Shown here one piece after another: positions 31,716-42,327 of a DNA stretch of 64,000 nucleotides. The notes beneath the pieces are model-generated. The model saw only the letters and a list, made by a program, of their open reading frames with translations. It had not been told where the DNA came from and did not search any database. A program made the position numbers and the translations under genes. Source of the DNA: Saccharomycopsis fibuligera x Saccharomycopsis cf. fibuligera (lineage: Eukaryota; Ascomycota; Saccharomycetes; Ascoideales; Saccharomycopsidaceae); NCBI GenBank assembly GCA_001936135.1, contig CP012821.1, positions 620,001 to 684,000 on the forward strand, given 5' to 3'. Position 1 is the first letter of the stretch, and each line of letters begins with the position of its first letter.

Positions 31716-32830
31716 TTTCGGAAGTGGATTGATATTGTGGATTTGGAATAGGGGATGGTAGCTGGGAAAGAAGAAAAGAGAAGAAATGTCAAGGAGTTGA
31801 AGAGTTATATATTTCAGTTGTCGGTGGACACCGGCACATAGACCCACAAAGCGTGACTACGGAGCCAAAGCTGCCGGCCGAGCACTGCCGTCGGTAGTAT
31901 ATCATGTGATTTTAAACCAATTAAGATCCTTAAAATCATTTCCGGTAAATGTTATAGTGTACGGATTGTGCCGTAAGTACCATCCGTATGCGGTGCCAGC
32001 GTCGGAAATGCGGGTCTTTTTGTTATTATATCAAACAACGCTTCAACATCAGCACTATTCTGCTGTAGATTACACAATGTAACTCCGGAAGATGGGATGT
32101 TTTCACTTTTTGGCTAGCAATGCTTGGCTTTTCGGTTGATTTTTTTTTGGAAAAAACCCCATTGGGGCCCCTTATTAAGGCAGGGGGCAATGCAACGTCG
32201 CTGATCAAAGAGAATGCAGAGGTTATAGAATGCACGATTGGTTATTATTGTATGATGTGGTTCTAACTGCAGTTGCAATTGTCATGTATGATAGGGTGTA
32301 CTTTTTCTACTTTAGTTGTACAGCGCAGCATGTTATTACAGTTGGCACCAACTGAAAATCCTGACTGTAAGCTATACCTTTTTCTAAATGAAACAGATGA
32401 TTCACAAAGTTGATTCTGAAAAGGTGATTATAATAGCAGCAATAGTAATATTAAAAAATTTGAAACAAAAGGAGAAGGTATGCAGTGAAAATGATATAAT
32501 AAGGAAGCGACAATTGCTAAAAGACAGAAAATGATTAAAGTAATGCTAAAAGACAGAAAATGATTAAAGTAATAACACAATGATAAATGTCAGACTTAAC
32601 AAGGAATGAACATGTAAAATAAGTGACAGAGGAGAGTAAGTTAATCACAAAAAAGTGAAAAGATAAGATAAGTAAAATTAGAGGTCAATACAAAGTATGA
32701 AAATGAAATAGTAGAAGCTAAAATTGAATAAGGAAAATAAATAATATACAGCATGGGTAGGCTCATCTATGCGAAAGATCCAGCCACATCTATTATACAA
32801 ACTTAAATGATGATACACTTTTTTGAATAT
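31716..32830. other. MDH1 promoter and NEJ1 3' flank
   Basis: CCAAT at 31917-31921 is a candidate HAP site. A perfect 29-bp tandem duplication sits at 32515-32572. The stretch 32450-32720 is A/G-rich on the plus strand. No gene is seen. Confidence 0.5.
32515..32572. repeat. 29-bp perfect tandem duplication
   Basis: Unit at 32515-32543 is repeated exactly at 32544-32572 (starts TGCTAAAAGACAG, ends GATTAAAGTAA). Confidence 0.95.
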
Positions 32831-34735
32831 TCAATCTAACCTTGGTGCCTTAATTGGCTTTTTTGATTTCTTGCTAAATTTGCGTTTTCTTGATATTGAG
32901 TGTCCAGTAGCAAGAATTTTTCTTGGCGATTTGCGATGAGATTGCTGCTGTTGTTGCTGCTGCTGTTGTTGTTGTAACGGGGTCGATCTTTTCAAAGTTG
33001 CCATTGAAGTGGATGCAGACAGAATAGCATGAGAATGATATTCATGTTGTGATTGGGGAGCTTCTAAGCTTCTTTTCAAGTTAGAGGAGTCAACATATTG
33101 ATACTGATATACATCTTTTGAAGCAAGCCCTTTATCACTTTCTCGATGTTGAGTATTATTATACTTTACATCATCGCCTTCATGGTTCATGCTCAAAGGA
33201 CCACTTTTACTTCTGTTTTCATTCCCATTTACGTTCTCATTTTTATTCCCGGTTATCGTAACTTCTGCATCAGAATCAACATCAGTGAAGTTATCAAGAA
33301 GATCATCTCCACCATTTGCATCGCGTTTCAGGCTGGCAAAATTAGAATCTTTCTGTTCACCACTCAACTCGCTTGGTGTGTTTGATGTCAAATTAGGAAT
33401 TTTATCCTTATCAAGATTAGAATGGCCTTCAATTGTTTGTTGCCTTTTTAATAATGGTGACATTGGAATCTTCATTAACCTTTGATCATCACTGTCTTTT
33501 TTGATGTCCACATAGTCAGTAAATGATTGTGACAAATTCTCCACAAAATTTTCATTGTCAGTGTCTTCATCTTTATTCAAATTTGCATTAGTAGCAGAAG
33601 TATGAGGTATGCCATCGACAAAAGTGTGAAAACCAGAACTAGCCCGTTTCCTGGCCTTCCTTTTAGACGGAGAAGATGGAATAACACTGGCAATATGTTC
33701 AGCATATTCATCATCGTCAGCATCAGTGGAATATTGCTCCAATTCTGCTTTTTCTTCAATATTATCGTAGCTGTATAATTTCTCTTCGCTGGCGCTTTCG
33801 TCTTCGATACTACTTCTTGTTACAAAATCCGTAGTATGATGTGATTGTTCATCATCGAGAGAATTTCTTAATTGTGACTGATGTTGTTGCGGTCCTTCTT
33901 GCTCATTGGAATGCGTTTGGTGTTGTAAATTTGCTGGTGGGCAAAATCTTGGATCTTGAGAATCATAATAATTTGCGCTGAATTCCCACAAATCTGGATT
34001 ACGGCTAACTTTATCAATAACACCCCAGATATCATTATGCTCCTGTTTGAGCTCATTTTTTATCTTAGAAATTTTCCAGTTCTTAACCCAGTAGTTGTAA
34101 TCAAATCTTTGCAAGATTTTGGCGTTATGAGAAGTTTCACTACTGCCTTTAAATTTCATTATTTGGCCATTACCGTGCAACTGATCCACCACCTCTAGTA
34201 AGAATTGGATAGCTCTATCTTTTTCCTTTATTATTTCGACCAATGAGCTACTTTGCATGTCCATACGGAAGACAATATTAAATAAATTGAATTTCAACAT
34301 CTTGAGCACTTTGGCTGCTGCTAGTGGTGGAACAATGTTTACATTGAAGTCCCATTTGAATCCATTTTTTGCCGCAATATTAAGATACAATTGATGGTTA
34401 ATATCCTGATATGGGTTTGATTTATGCAAATGAAAATCGCAAAGATATTGTCTTTGATAAACTTCATTGTCGTAAAATTGCTGAAACAAGCATCCGTTTA
34501 GCACTCCGACTACTTCTCTGACATGCGTTTCTTCTGTTAATATCATGTTGCGTTTTCTAGCAATCTCGATAATGTCATGAAAATATGCACTTTGAGTCCA
34601 AACGTTGTGGAAATCGGTAATGAAAAATTGGTAGCCTAGGAGATCATCTGTGTAGCCCATGGCGTAGTAATACGGTTGGGGTTGACCGTTGATTTTCAAA
34701 ATTGACCAGTTGGTGGGGAACCCAACAGTGGTCAT
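32831..34735 (-). CDS. NEJ1: Nej1/XLF-like non-homologous end-joining factor
   Basis: 634 codons, ATG at 34735. Residues 1-190 look like an XLF/Cernunnos head domain: WSILKINGQP, paired strands, then the helix with DRAIQFLLEVVDQL. A large acidic Ser/Asp-rich linker (about 260-580) follows. The tail has a polyQ run (about 595) and a basic C-terminus RKRKFSKKSKK, comparable to the KRKFGK end of yeast Nej1. Nej1 stimulates DNA ligase IV (Dnl4-Lif1) in end joining. Almost twice the yeast length (342), due to the linker. It shares a promoter with SEY1. Identity rests on weak similarity and layout. Confidence 0.6.
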   Translation of the reverse strand: MTTVGFPTNWSILKINGQPQPYYYAMGYTDDLLGYQFFITDFHNVWTQSAYFHDIIEIARKRNMILTEETHVREVVGVLNGCLFQQFYDNEVYQRQYLCDFHLHKSNPYQDINHQLYLNIAAKNGFKWDFNVNIVPPLAAAKVLKMLKFNLFNIVFRMDMQSSSLVEIIKEKDRAIQFLLEVVDQLHGNGQIMKFKGSSETSHNAKILQRFDYNYWVKNWKISKIKNELKQEHNDIWGVIDKVSRNPDLWEFSANYYDSQDPRFCPPANLQHQTHSNEQEGPQQHQSQLRNSLDDEQSHHTTDFVTRSSIEDESASEEKLYSYDNIEEKAELEQYSTDADDDEYAEHIASVIPSSPSKRKARKRASSGFHTFVDGIPHTSATNANLNKDEDTDNENFVENLSQSFTDYVDIKKDSDDQRLMKIPMSPLLKRQQTIEGHSNLDKDKIPNLTSNTPSELSGEQKDSNFASLKRDANGGDDLLDNFTDVDSDAEVTITGNKNENVNGNENRSKSGPLSMNHEGDDVKYNNTQHRESDKGLASKDVYQYQYVDSSNLKRSLEAPQSQHEYHSHAILSASTSMATLKRSTPLQQQQQQQQQQQSHRKSPRKILATGHSISRKRKFSKKSKKPIKAPRLD

Positions 34736-35228
34736 TGTAGTTTAGTAGCGATGTATTCTAGTTTGTGGGGTATGAAAGATTGGAGTTGAGAAGTTGGTCT
34801 GATTATTGTATAACGAGTTGGTGAGATGGTAAAGTGTTTATAGGGATTTCCTTATATATATTGATATTTCCTGTGGCTAAAAATAAAGTGCTCAGTTCTG
34901 AAAGGCGTTTGAGGAGCTGCCACAATTTGCGGTGCTCCCTCGTTCTATTTGCTGTAACGGTTGATGTTAAAACTAAAGTAAATGTAATATACTTTAGACG
35001 GCCTTCTGCTTTGGAATATTTTGCTTCTCATTTAGTTGACACATGCGTCATCATGCATCATATCACATTTTATCACGTGGGCGATTGTTTTGGTGGCCAC
35101 AAGCATCGCAAACCACGTTTAACGCCAGAAGGCACTAGATGGGCATGATGAGATATGATTGATTAAAAAACTCCACCATCAAACGCATACACAAGTACGT
35201 ACACATATACAATAGCCACCATTCAGCA
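34736..35228. promoter_or_regulatory. divergent NEJ1/SEY1 promoter
   Basis: A CACGTG is at 35074-35079, about 150 bp upstream of SEY1. No gene is seen in the 493 bp. Confidence 0.45.
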
Positions 35229-37760
35229 ATGATGGGCCAAACACAATTGACATCGTCAAATAGCTCTATCCAGATCGTTGGGGAGGACCAGGTCTTCAAC
35301 AAGGATATCTTGCCCTACATCAAGAACATCACTTCAAAAGACATTGGCTTCAATTACCATATAATATCAGTGTTTGGCTCTCAATCGACAGGGAAATCTA
35401 CTTTGCTTAATGCTTTGTTTGGCACAAAGTTTGATGTTATGAATGAGGCCAAGAGGCAACAAACTACTAAAGGAATATGGCTAGCTTATGCATCACAGAT
35501 TGCTTCACATCAGCAAAACATAACCAACCAGTCTAATGATGATAATGATGATACCACCACTGCAGCAGGTAACGTCGAGCCTAATAATGATAAAAATATC
35601 TTGGTGATGGATGTTGAAGGTACTGATGGTAGAGAAAGAGGTGAAGATCAAGATTTTGAGCGTAAGGCTGCTTTGTTTGCCTTGTCTACTTCTGAAATAT
35701 TGATTATTAATATTTGGGAACATCAAGTTGGTTTATATCAAGGAGCTAATATGGCGTTATTAAAAACGGTTTTTGAGGTCAATTTATCATTGTTTGCTAA
35801 CAGTAATCCAAGAAAATGTTTGTTGTTGTTTGTCATTAGAGACCATGTTGGCACCACTTCTTTAGACAGTTTGGCTGATGTGTTGAGCGAAGATTTAAAC
35901 AGGATCTGGGGTCAGCTTAACAAGCCAAATAATTTGAAAGACAGCAAACTTTCGGACTATTTTGATTTGGGATTTACTTCTTTACCTCATAAAATTCTTC
36001 GTCCACAAGAGTTTGTTGTTGATGTTGGTAAATTAGGTGATCGTTTTATTGGTGAGGATACTTATTTTAAATCCAAATATCATAAACAGGTGCCATTTGA
36101 TGGCTGGACTGTGTATTCCGAAAATATTTGGGACCAAATTGTTCAAAACAAAGAATTGGATTTGCCCACTCAACAAATCTTGGTTTCAAGATTTAGATGT
36201 GACGAAATTGTCAATGGCTCCTATGAAATTTTTGAATCGAATTTTAAAAAATTGCTTCCAAATTTTGACGGTAAAAGTCTACCAAAGCAAGCTGAGGGTT
36301 TTGATATTGGCAAAATCTTTTTTTCTTTGAAAAAAGAGCCATTAGAAAATTATGATCAGTTGGCTTCGAGATACACCAAAAGCGTATACCTTGATAAGAG
36401 AAATCAATTGATTGAAAAAATTGATCTTCATTTGACTACAGTGTACAAGATTCACTTAACAGATTTGAAAAAGTCGGCTTTGAATTTGTTCAATTCCAAC
36501 GTTACTAGTTTGAAGAAAACTGGCAAGATCTCGTTTGACAAAATAATAGACTCTTCATTATCTGAAAGTTTACAGTATTTTAAGGATAACTTGATCTCGT
36601 CAGAAACCACACCAAATGATGGTGATGACAAAGTTAAAGCTAACGAAAGTAAAGCATTCAAGTCTGATATTGAATATGACGATTTAGAAAAATCACTTCA
36701 TGAAGCTGCAGAAATTCAAAGGCAAAAAGAATTGAAAGCCCTCGTTACAAGATTCTTCAAAAAATTTAACCCACAATTGAAAGAAAAAACTATTTACTTG
36801 TTAAATTCACCGAATGAAAAGACATGGGATGAAGCGCTTTTCACATTCCAAGATCTTTTGGAAAAAGGATTAAAACAGTTCAAATCGAGTGAATCTGGCA
36901 AATTTGATTTTGGTTTAGGGCTTAGTGCTAAAAAAAATAAACGTGTTCTTCTCAAATTAAAAAAGAATGCTTGGAAAAGTTTCCACGTCATTATACATGA
37001 TTATTTGAGCGAAGATAATGTTGTGAAAATTATGAGAGAAAAATTTGAAGACAAATTTAGATACGATGAAGAAGGTCTTCCACATGTCTGGAAAAATTCT
37101 GTACAAATTGACATAAGTTTCAAGAATGCTAAACAGGATGCATTGACTATTTTGCCAATTTTGTCGTTAGCAAAAACCAGCGATAACCAAGAAATTATAC
37201 CAGAGTTGCCAACACCAGAGCAAACTGCTGAGGCTGGCGATGATAATGAGGAGGAAGAAGAAGACGACGAAGAAGAGGAAAACGAAGATGAATTTGACCA
37301 GCAGAGTTTTTCTCATATACTTTCGGATATTCAGCAAAATAATATTTCCAACAAATTCAAAAAGCAAGTTGATGTATTATACATTGAAGCTAAAAGATCT
37401 ACAATACAAAGTATCACTGCCATCCCATATTGGATTTACATTATTATTGTTGTCTTGGGATGGAACGAATTCATGGCTATTATCAAAAACCCATTATACT
37501 TTTCTTTTTTGGCAATCTTATTGGTCTCTGCATATTTCATCCATCAATTGAACTTATGGGGCCCGGTACGAATTGTTGTTGAAAATACCGTTAATGAAAC
37601 TGTTAAAGTTACCAAATCAAAATTGAAGGAAATTTTGGTGGATGAAGATGATTATTTCCTTAGTAATAAGACTACTAGAACAAGCGATGAAAAGTCTAAT
37701 AGCGGTGAAAAAGTCAGCGAATCTATTTCATTACAGAATTTAGATGAGAAAAAGTTATAA
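35229..37760 (+). CDS. SEY1: Sey1, dynamin-like GTPase of ER fusion
   Basis: 843 codons; ATG at 35229, with a second ATG directly after it. GTPase motifs: P-loop GSQSTGKST, switch region RQQTTKGIW, DVEGTDGRERG (G3) and FVIRDH (G4). Long helical bundle follows, then an acidic run (about 665-690), two closely spaced membrane spans (about 725-770) and a cytosolic tail. Sey1 is the yeast functional counterpart of atlastin and drives homotypic ER membrane fusion. Length agrees with fungal Sey1 (about 776-860). Confidence 0.96.
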   Translation: MMGQTQLTSSNSSIQIVGEDQVFNKDILPYIKNITSKDIGFNYHIISVFGSQSTGKSTLLNALFGTKFDVMNEAKRQQTTKGIWLAYASQIASHQQNITNQSNDDNDDTTTAAGNVEPNNDKNILVMDVEGTDGRERGEDQDFERKAALFALSTSEILIINIWEHQVGLYQGANMALLKTVFEVNLSLFANSNPRKCLLLFVIRDHVGTTSLDSLADVLSEDLNRIWGQLNKPNNLKDSKLSDYFDLGFTSLPHKILRPQEFVVDVGKLGDRFIGEDTYFKSKYHKQVPFDGWTVYSENIWDQIVQNKELDLPTQQILVSRFRCDEIVNGSYEIFESNFKKLLPNFDGKSLPKQAEGFDIGKIFFSLKKEPLENYDQLASRYTKSVYLDKRNQLIEKIDLHLTTVYKIHLTDLKKSALNLFNSNVTSLKKTGKISFDKIIDSSLSESLQYFKDNLISSETTPNDGDDKVKANESKAFKSDIEYDDLEKSLHEAAEIQRQKELKALVTRFFKKFNPQLKEKTIYLLNSPNEKTWDEALFTFQDLLEKGLKQFKSSESGKFDFGLGLSAKKNKRVLLKLKKNAWKSFHVIIHDYLSEDNVVKIMREKFEDKFRYDEEGLPHVWKNSVQIDISFKNAKQDALTILPILSLAKTSDNQEIIPELPTPEQTAEAGDDNEEEEEDDEEEENEDEFDQQSFSHILSDIQQNNISNKFKKQVDVLYIEAKRSTIQSITAIPYWIYIIIVVLGWNEFMAIIKNPLYFSFLAILLVSAYFIHQLNLWGPVRIVVENTVNETVKVTKSKLKEILVDEDDYFLSNKTTRTSDEKSNSGEKVSESISLQNLDEKKL

Positions 37761-39193
37761 AATCTCTCTAAAAAAAAAGCACCAGTTGATTATTTTCAGA
37801 CTACTCGTTGTTTTCTTGTTCTTTCGTTTCCTTTTCAATTTTTGTCATTTACATTAACTGGTCATATATAGCAAGTAGCATACTGGCATGAATGGTTCTA
37901 TACGGTTCAGCTCATTTGGTTTTTAATGTTTGTTTCGTTATATTTCTCTTTTTTCCCTTTATTTCCAATTTAAGATAATTTAAAAAAAGAAAACTAAAAA
38001 ATTAAAATGTTGCCCTCTTTTTACGTTATGCTGCTGCTGTATTATTGTAAATATACTTCTGTCAATCACCAAAGCACATATACGTACCGCACAGTTAATA
38101 TATAGAATAAAGCGGTAACGAAGTTAGGTGTATATGAACCAAAAAGGAGCCATTATTTGGAACTTAATCTTGGTTTATCAGGTAATAATTTCTTGCCCCA
38201 AAATGTTTGTGTGTGTATGTTTGGAGAGACAGGAAGAAGAACTTTAAATCATACCACATATATTGGTAATTGGTTTGATTATCATTATGCACTTTGATAA
38301 TATTGGGAATGCATTAAGAGGTTTAAAAAATATCATAAACTTTGAGCTCTCTAGTATGCAGGTTTTATCACTCACATGATCAACGAATTGTTTTTCTTTC
38401 TTTTACACACACAAGAACGTCTTATTAACTATATATAAATAATAAAAAATAGAATCTTATGAATTTATCTATGTAGCATATGCAGTATAGTTCAGTTGTT
38501 ACCATATACGGGAAACTTATATAAGTGAAAAGTCCGTTAGTATTGTAGCCGATTAGATTTGTTGAAATTGGGATAGACTTAGAAGAGATTATTGAGTACT
38601 ACCTCGTACTAAAGTTTTGATTCACAGACTGGTATGCAATGCGAACACAGAAGGAAATGTTGGCAACAATCACATGCTATATAATGATACAATTATAGGG
38701 ATCTGTGAAGAATCTTGAGTTCTAGACCAGCAGATCGAGATATGGCCCCATAACGCTCTTATCTAATACTTCTTGTTATCTTTATGGAAGATTACAGTGG
38801 TAAAGACTGGACAGAAAATTACGGAATGCTGCTATTTCATGTTCGTAGTTATTGGATGTAAAAGCCTTGTATTTCTAATATAACTAAATAATAAGAAATA
38901 CATAACAATATCGGGTTGAACTGTATATATATAATAATCAGACTGAATCAAACACATATTAGAGTTGAACTATGAATAGTAGTTAATATGCATAATGTAA
39001 AACAGTGTAGAAGAATCAGGACAGCACTAAGAAAAAAAAACTTAAGTATCTGGGTCTTGAACCTAATGTTCGTCAGAAACAGAATATAATGATCCAAAAG
39101 GAACCAGTGATTTGAAGATCAATTTAGAATAATAGTAGTACACTTGATCAAGGACAGTTGTCACCACTCTGTTTATAACACCAAACATCAAGT
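37761..39193. other. intergenic, SEY1 to tRNA-Leu
   Basis: About 1.4 kb without a gene. It contains a T/C-rich SEY1 3' flank and repeat copy C at about 38431-38600. Confidence 0.5.
38431..38600 (+). repeat. diverged dispersed repeat, copy C (LTR-like)
   Basis: TACCATATACGGGAAACTTA and TATAAGTGAAAAGTCCGTTA match the minus strand at about 29800-29870 with few changes. The copy lies about 600 bp upstream of tRNA-Leu. Similarity to copy A/B fades after about 38560. Confidence 0.55.
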
Positions 39194-39275
39194 GGTAACG
39201 TGGCCGAGTGGTCTAAGGCGCCAGGTTAAGGTCCTGGTATCTTCGGATGCGCGAGTTCGAATCTCGCCGTTATCA
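39194..39275 (+). tRNA. tRNA-Leu(AAG)
   Basis: Acceptor GGTAACG/CGTTATC with one G-T pair, D-arm GGCCGAGTGGTCTAAGGC, anticodon stem CCAGG/CCTGG around loop TTAAGGT (anticodon AAG, reads CUU/CUC), a class-II variable arm (TATCTTCGGATGC) and T-arm GAGTTCGAATCTC. Discriminator A at 39275. A T6 terminator follows at 39279-39284. The three bases after the discriminator happen to be CCA. Confidence 0.95.
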
Positions 39276-39767
39276 CCATTTTTTGTAGCACAAACTAACC
39301 TAATTTTTATTTTGTTTCCTCCATATTTTTGAGTAGATAATAATCTGTTGCTTTAGTTGCTGATTTTTGGAAGTCACTTAGCGCTTTCTGTTTTCGGTTA
39401 ATTGCTACTCTCCGATTATCAATTTTTTTGCTTCATCTAAAGATTGAATTAATTATATATGTTACTTCCTTTTTTTGGTTTGTTTTGTGCTCTTGTAGTT
39501 CTAATTCTTTAAAGTGAAATTACGTTTTATTTTTCGATATTCTCGTTTTACTAAGTGTGGTACCTCTAGCTTATCTACGTATTGCATCCTCAAAACAAAT
39601 GATTCCAATCCCTTTTTGTTGTTATTTTGGTAGTAAAAACTATTTGAAAAAAAAATATCGTCAACGTTGTTACAGCGTGTTGATTCATCAACAACATAAT
39701 GTGAAATATAATACAATGTCATTTAATTTATTATTAAATATTTTCGAGACACTAATAAGCTTTTGAC
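39276..39767. other. tRNA-Leu to ORC6 spacer
   Basis: T-rich on the plus strand. No gene is recognised. Confidence 0.5.
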
Positions 39768-41411
39768 CTACTCTATAGCCATGATGTCTGCTTTGACTTT
39801 ACTTATCCATTTATCATAATTAACTGTATAAAATTTATTCAAATAGTCAACTTCAGGATTGAGCATATCTGCTGTCGAATACAAATACTTGATTTGTTTC
39901 CCCAATGAATCTCCATCAGCAATGCCTTTCACATTATTAAAATTAAATTTTATTTCCAATTTCTTGATCCAGTCTTCCGTGTCTAAGACCATTCCTTCAG
40001 TTAAACTATTCCAATGCTTTAAACCATCCACAGTTAATCCGCCTCTTTGCCACTTTAACAATTTTTGGTAAAATTTTGCTCTTAGTCCAATTTTTCTATT
40101 TAATTGATCATTAAAAATGCGGAAAAAGACTACCATTATTAATCCGCATAAAAACCCCCATTCTTCTTTGATCTTCGATTTGAAGGACTCAAAAGTAGCT
40201 AGGACCTTATGTGTAATTCTTGATGGGAATTTCAAGGCATTGCAAATGTTAACTATATCTCTAGTTTGAACTTTTTTTGATTCTGGTGGTGCTTGGGAAA
40301 CTTCTGGGGTATAGGTTGGAGGAAGTTCTGATTTCAATGGAGAGGATTTGCGAGGGGAATATTGATGTCTCTTAGCTCTGTTTATTGGGCTTACTGCTGT
40401 AGAGCTAGATTCTAAATCTGAATTATGTTTTTCTAGCAATTTGTTTTTGAAATGTGAATTTTTGTCACTTGCGTTCAATTGATTATTATGCTCATTGTGA
40501 TTTCTTAATGTTCTGCCCTTAATTGGAGTTGGTTCAGAAGAAGAAATGTTGATAATATCGCCACCTGAAGGGCTGTTAAAAATAGTGGGTTTTTTCTTGT
40601 TGTTGCCGTCGTTGACATTATCTTTATCAGACTCGGCATATCTAGTGGGCGTACCCAGTAATGATGTTTTTCTTCTTTTCAGTGGTGTTTCAGAACTCAT
40701 TAGAGCGCTACTCTTTGATGGAGCCAATAAACGTAAATTTTCTGTTAAGTTGGCAATACCTTTTCTACTAGCCAGTTTGCGGCCCGATTTTTGATGCTCC
40801 AAAAATCCATTTATATCGCCATATCCCACTTCTTCATCATCAAAAATTCTTTTTGAGGGTGTCATTCTTGGTTCTGCGCTGCTGCCACTGGTAACGCTTG
40901 AAAGAACGTTCGGGTTCTTCGGCTTATTTATGGTTTTGGTCGTTGTTTTGATTTGTGGGGATGTAAGTTGACTATCACTATGTTCTGGGCTAAGACTTGG
41001 AGTAGGAATTTTGATTGCATTCAGTGTAGTTGTTGTTTCTGTGATAATGTTATTACTAATTATTGGTGAAGTTGGCCGACTGATTATGCCAGAATACAGC
41101 TTCGTCTTCCTTGGAGTGGCATTTAAAAGTACGTTTTCAATTTGAATTCTAAGCTTGTTGAATTTTTTCGGTGGTAAAGCAATCATTTCACATGAAGGGT
41201 TTGGTAAGTTAAGTTTTCTTTTGAGTTTATTAACTGCAATATATGAACAAATATGTGCTCTTTCAAGCTCTTCAAACTGGGATAAGGTGCCTAGAAGTTG
41301 GCGACTTTTATGATAGTAATGGTCTGTGAGTTTAGATAGTTCAGGATAGATATGTTTTTGGGAAGGAATTATATCTTTGATTGAAGATACAATGAGTCTT
41401 GATGATGCCAT
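39768..41411 (-). CDS. ORC6: origin recognition complex subunit 6
   Basis: 547 codons from the ATG at 41411 (MASSRLIVSS); the open frame upstream is hydrophobic and lacks support. N-terminal cyclin-like/TFIIB-like fold includes LERAHICSYIAVNKL, matching the CHICAYIASQ region of yeast Orc6. The C-terminal fold includes IVNICNALKFPSRITHKVL, matching RLCNDFELPREVAYK. The linker (about 110-400) is packed with S/T-P sites, several of full CDK type (TPSKR, TPLKR, SPRKS, SPLK), as expected for a target whose phosphorylation blocks re-replication. Orc6 binds Cdt1 in MCM loading. Two ACGCGT boxes lie upstream. Confidence 0.88.
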   Translation of the reverse strand: MASSRLIVSSIKDIIPSQKHIYPELSKLTDHYYHKSRQLLGTLSQFEELERAHICSYIAVNKLKRKLNLPNPSCEMIALPPKKFNKLRIQIENVLLNATPRKTKLYSGIISRPTSPIISNNIITETTTTLNAIKIPTPSLSPEHSDSQLTSPQIKTTTKTINKPKNPNVLSSVTSGSSAEPRMTPSKRIFDDEEVGYGDINGFLEHQKSGRKLASRKGIANLTENLRLLAPSKSSALMSSETPLKRRKTSLLGTPTRYAESDKDNVNDGNNKKKPTIFNSPSGGDIINISSSEPTPIKGRTLRNHNEHNNQLNASDKNSHFKNKLLEKHNSDLESSSTAVSPINRAKRHQYSPRKSSPLKSELPPTYTPEVSQAPPESKKVQTRDIVNICNALKFPSRITHKVLATFESFKSKIKEEWGFLCGLIMVVFFRIFNDQLNRKIGLRAKFYQKLLKWQRGGLTVDGLKHWNSLTEGMVLDTEDWIKKLEIKFNFNNVKGIADGDSLGKQIKYLYSTADMLNPEVDYLNKFYTVNYDKWISKVKADIMAIE

Positions 41412-42327
41412 TTTTGAGCGAATTAGTCGTGAGTAGATATGCCAGAAATTATTGAAAGAAATGAGAAAAGTAGATTTGATTAGCAACAGAGATATTATTT
41501 TGAAGCAATGGTGTAATATGAAGCTATTTGAAGCAAAAAATTGTGAGACAAGAGTGGGAAGGAAAATGTGATCAGTTTGAAATGTCTGTGGTAAAGCTAT
41601 GGGTATCATTTTATCTTTGATTCAAAATTCTACTTTTTCAGGCTCATTCAAATGACGCGTCGCGAAAAGTTCGAAAAAGGAAATCTGAGACGCAAGAAAA
41701 AAACAGAAATATCATAAATGGAAAATATGACGCGTAACATCAATTGACAGAAGCACTCGCAAGCTTACTATCATCTATATGAAATAATTATCAACACTAC
41801 CTCAAGCAATGGCTGCTCTCAAAATGACATACATTATTATTGTGTAGCAGGCTTCTGTAGATAAGTGTTTAATCATCAAAAAAATACCACAAGAAAAGGG
41901 GATACATTAACTACATGCTTAAATGCTACGTGCCTAAATGCTGGGTTGTAAAAAGATACGTTAAACTGTCTTTCAGCCACGTTGGTATGTGATCTTCTGA
42001 GCAGATACTGTCCAAGTATCACAGAACAGAGGTAATTGCCAGTGGTCAGTTGTTTGTGTTGATTCAGAAAGTATATGGCAGTGTGTTGATGTATGTAGAC
42101 GCATTATCAGCTGACAGGCGAGTCAGTGCGGTGAAAATGCTATTTGTTATTGATACTGAGGTGTGTGATGGAACAGTGTAGATGAACAAACATTTCGGGA
42201 AAGACACTATAAAGGCGGACCCGTACGAAAGTAAAGAGAGTTCTACAGCATCATATACTGATAAGGAATACTATCATCAGCGCCACTACCAATACAATAA
42301 TAAGTTTCGATAAATAGTCAGCGGCTT
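41412..42327. promoter_or_regulatory. divergent ORC6/DOC1 promoter with MCB sites
   Basis: ACGCGT at 41655-41660 and 41730-41735, with CGCGAAAA (SCB-like) directly after the first at 41661-41668. These are MBF/SBF-type G1/S sites placed 240-325 bp upstream of ORC6. Regulation is inference from known yeast G1/S promoters. Confidence 0.6.

Noticed and set aside
31092-31751. 219-codon plus frame antisense to MDH1
   Set aside because: Mirror of a strongly codon-biased gene.
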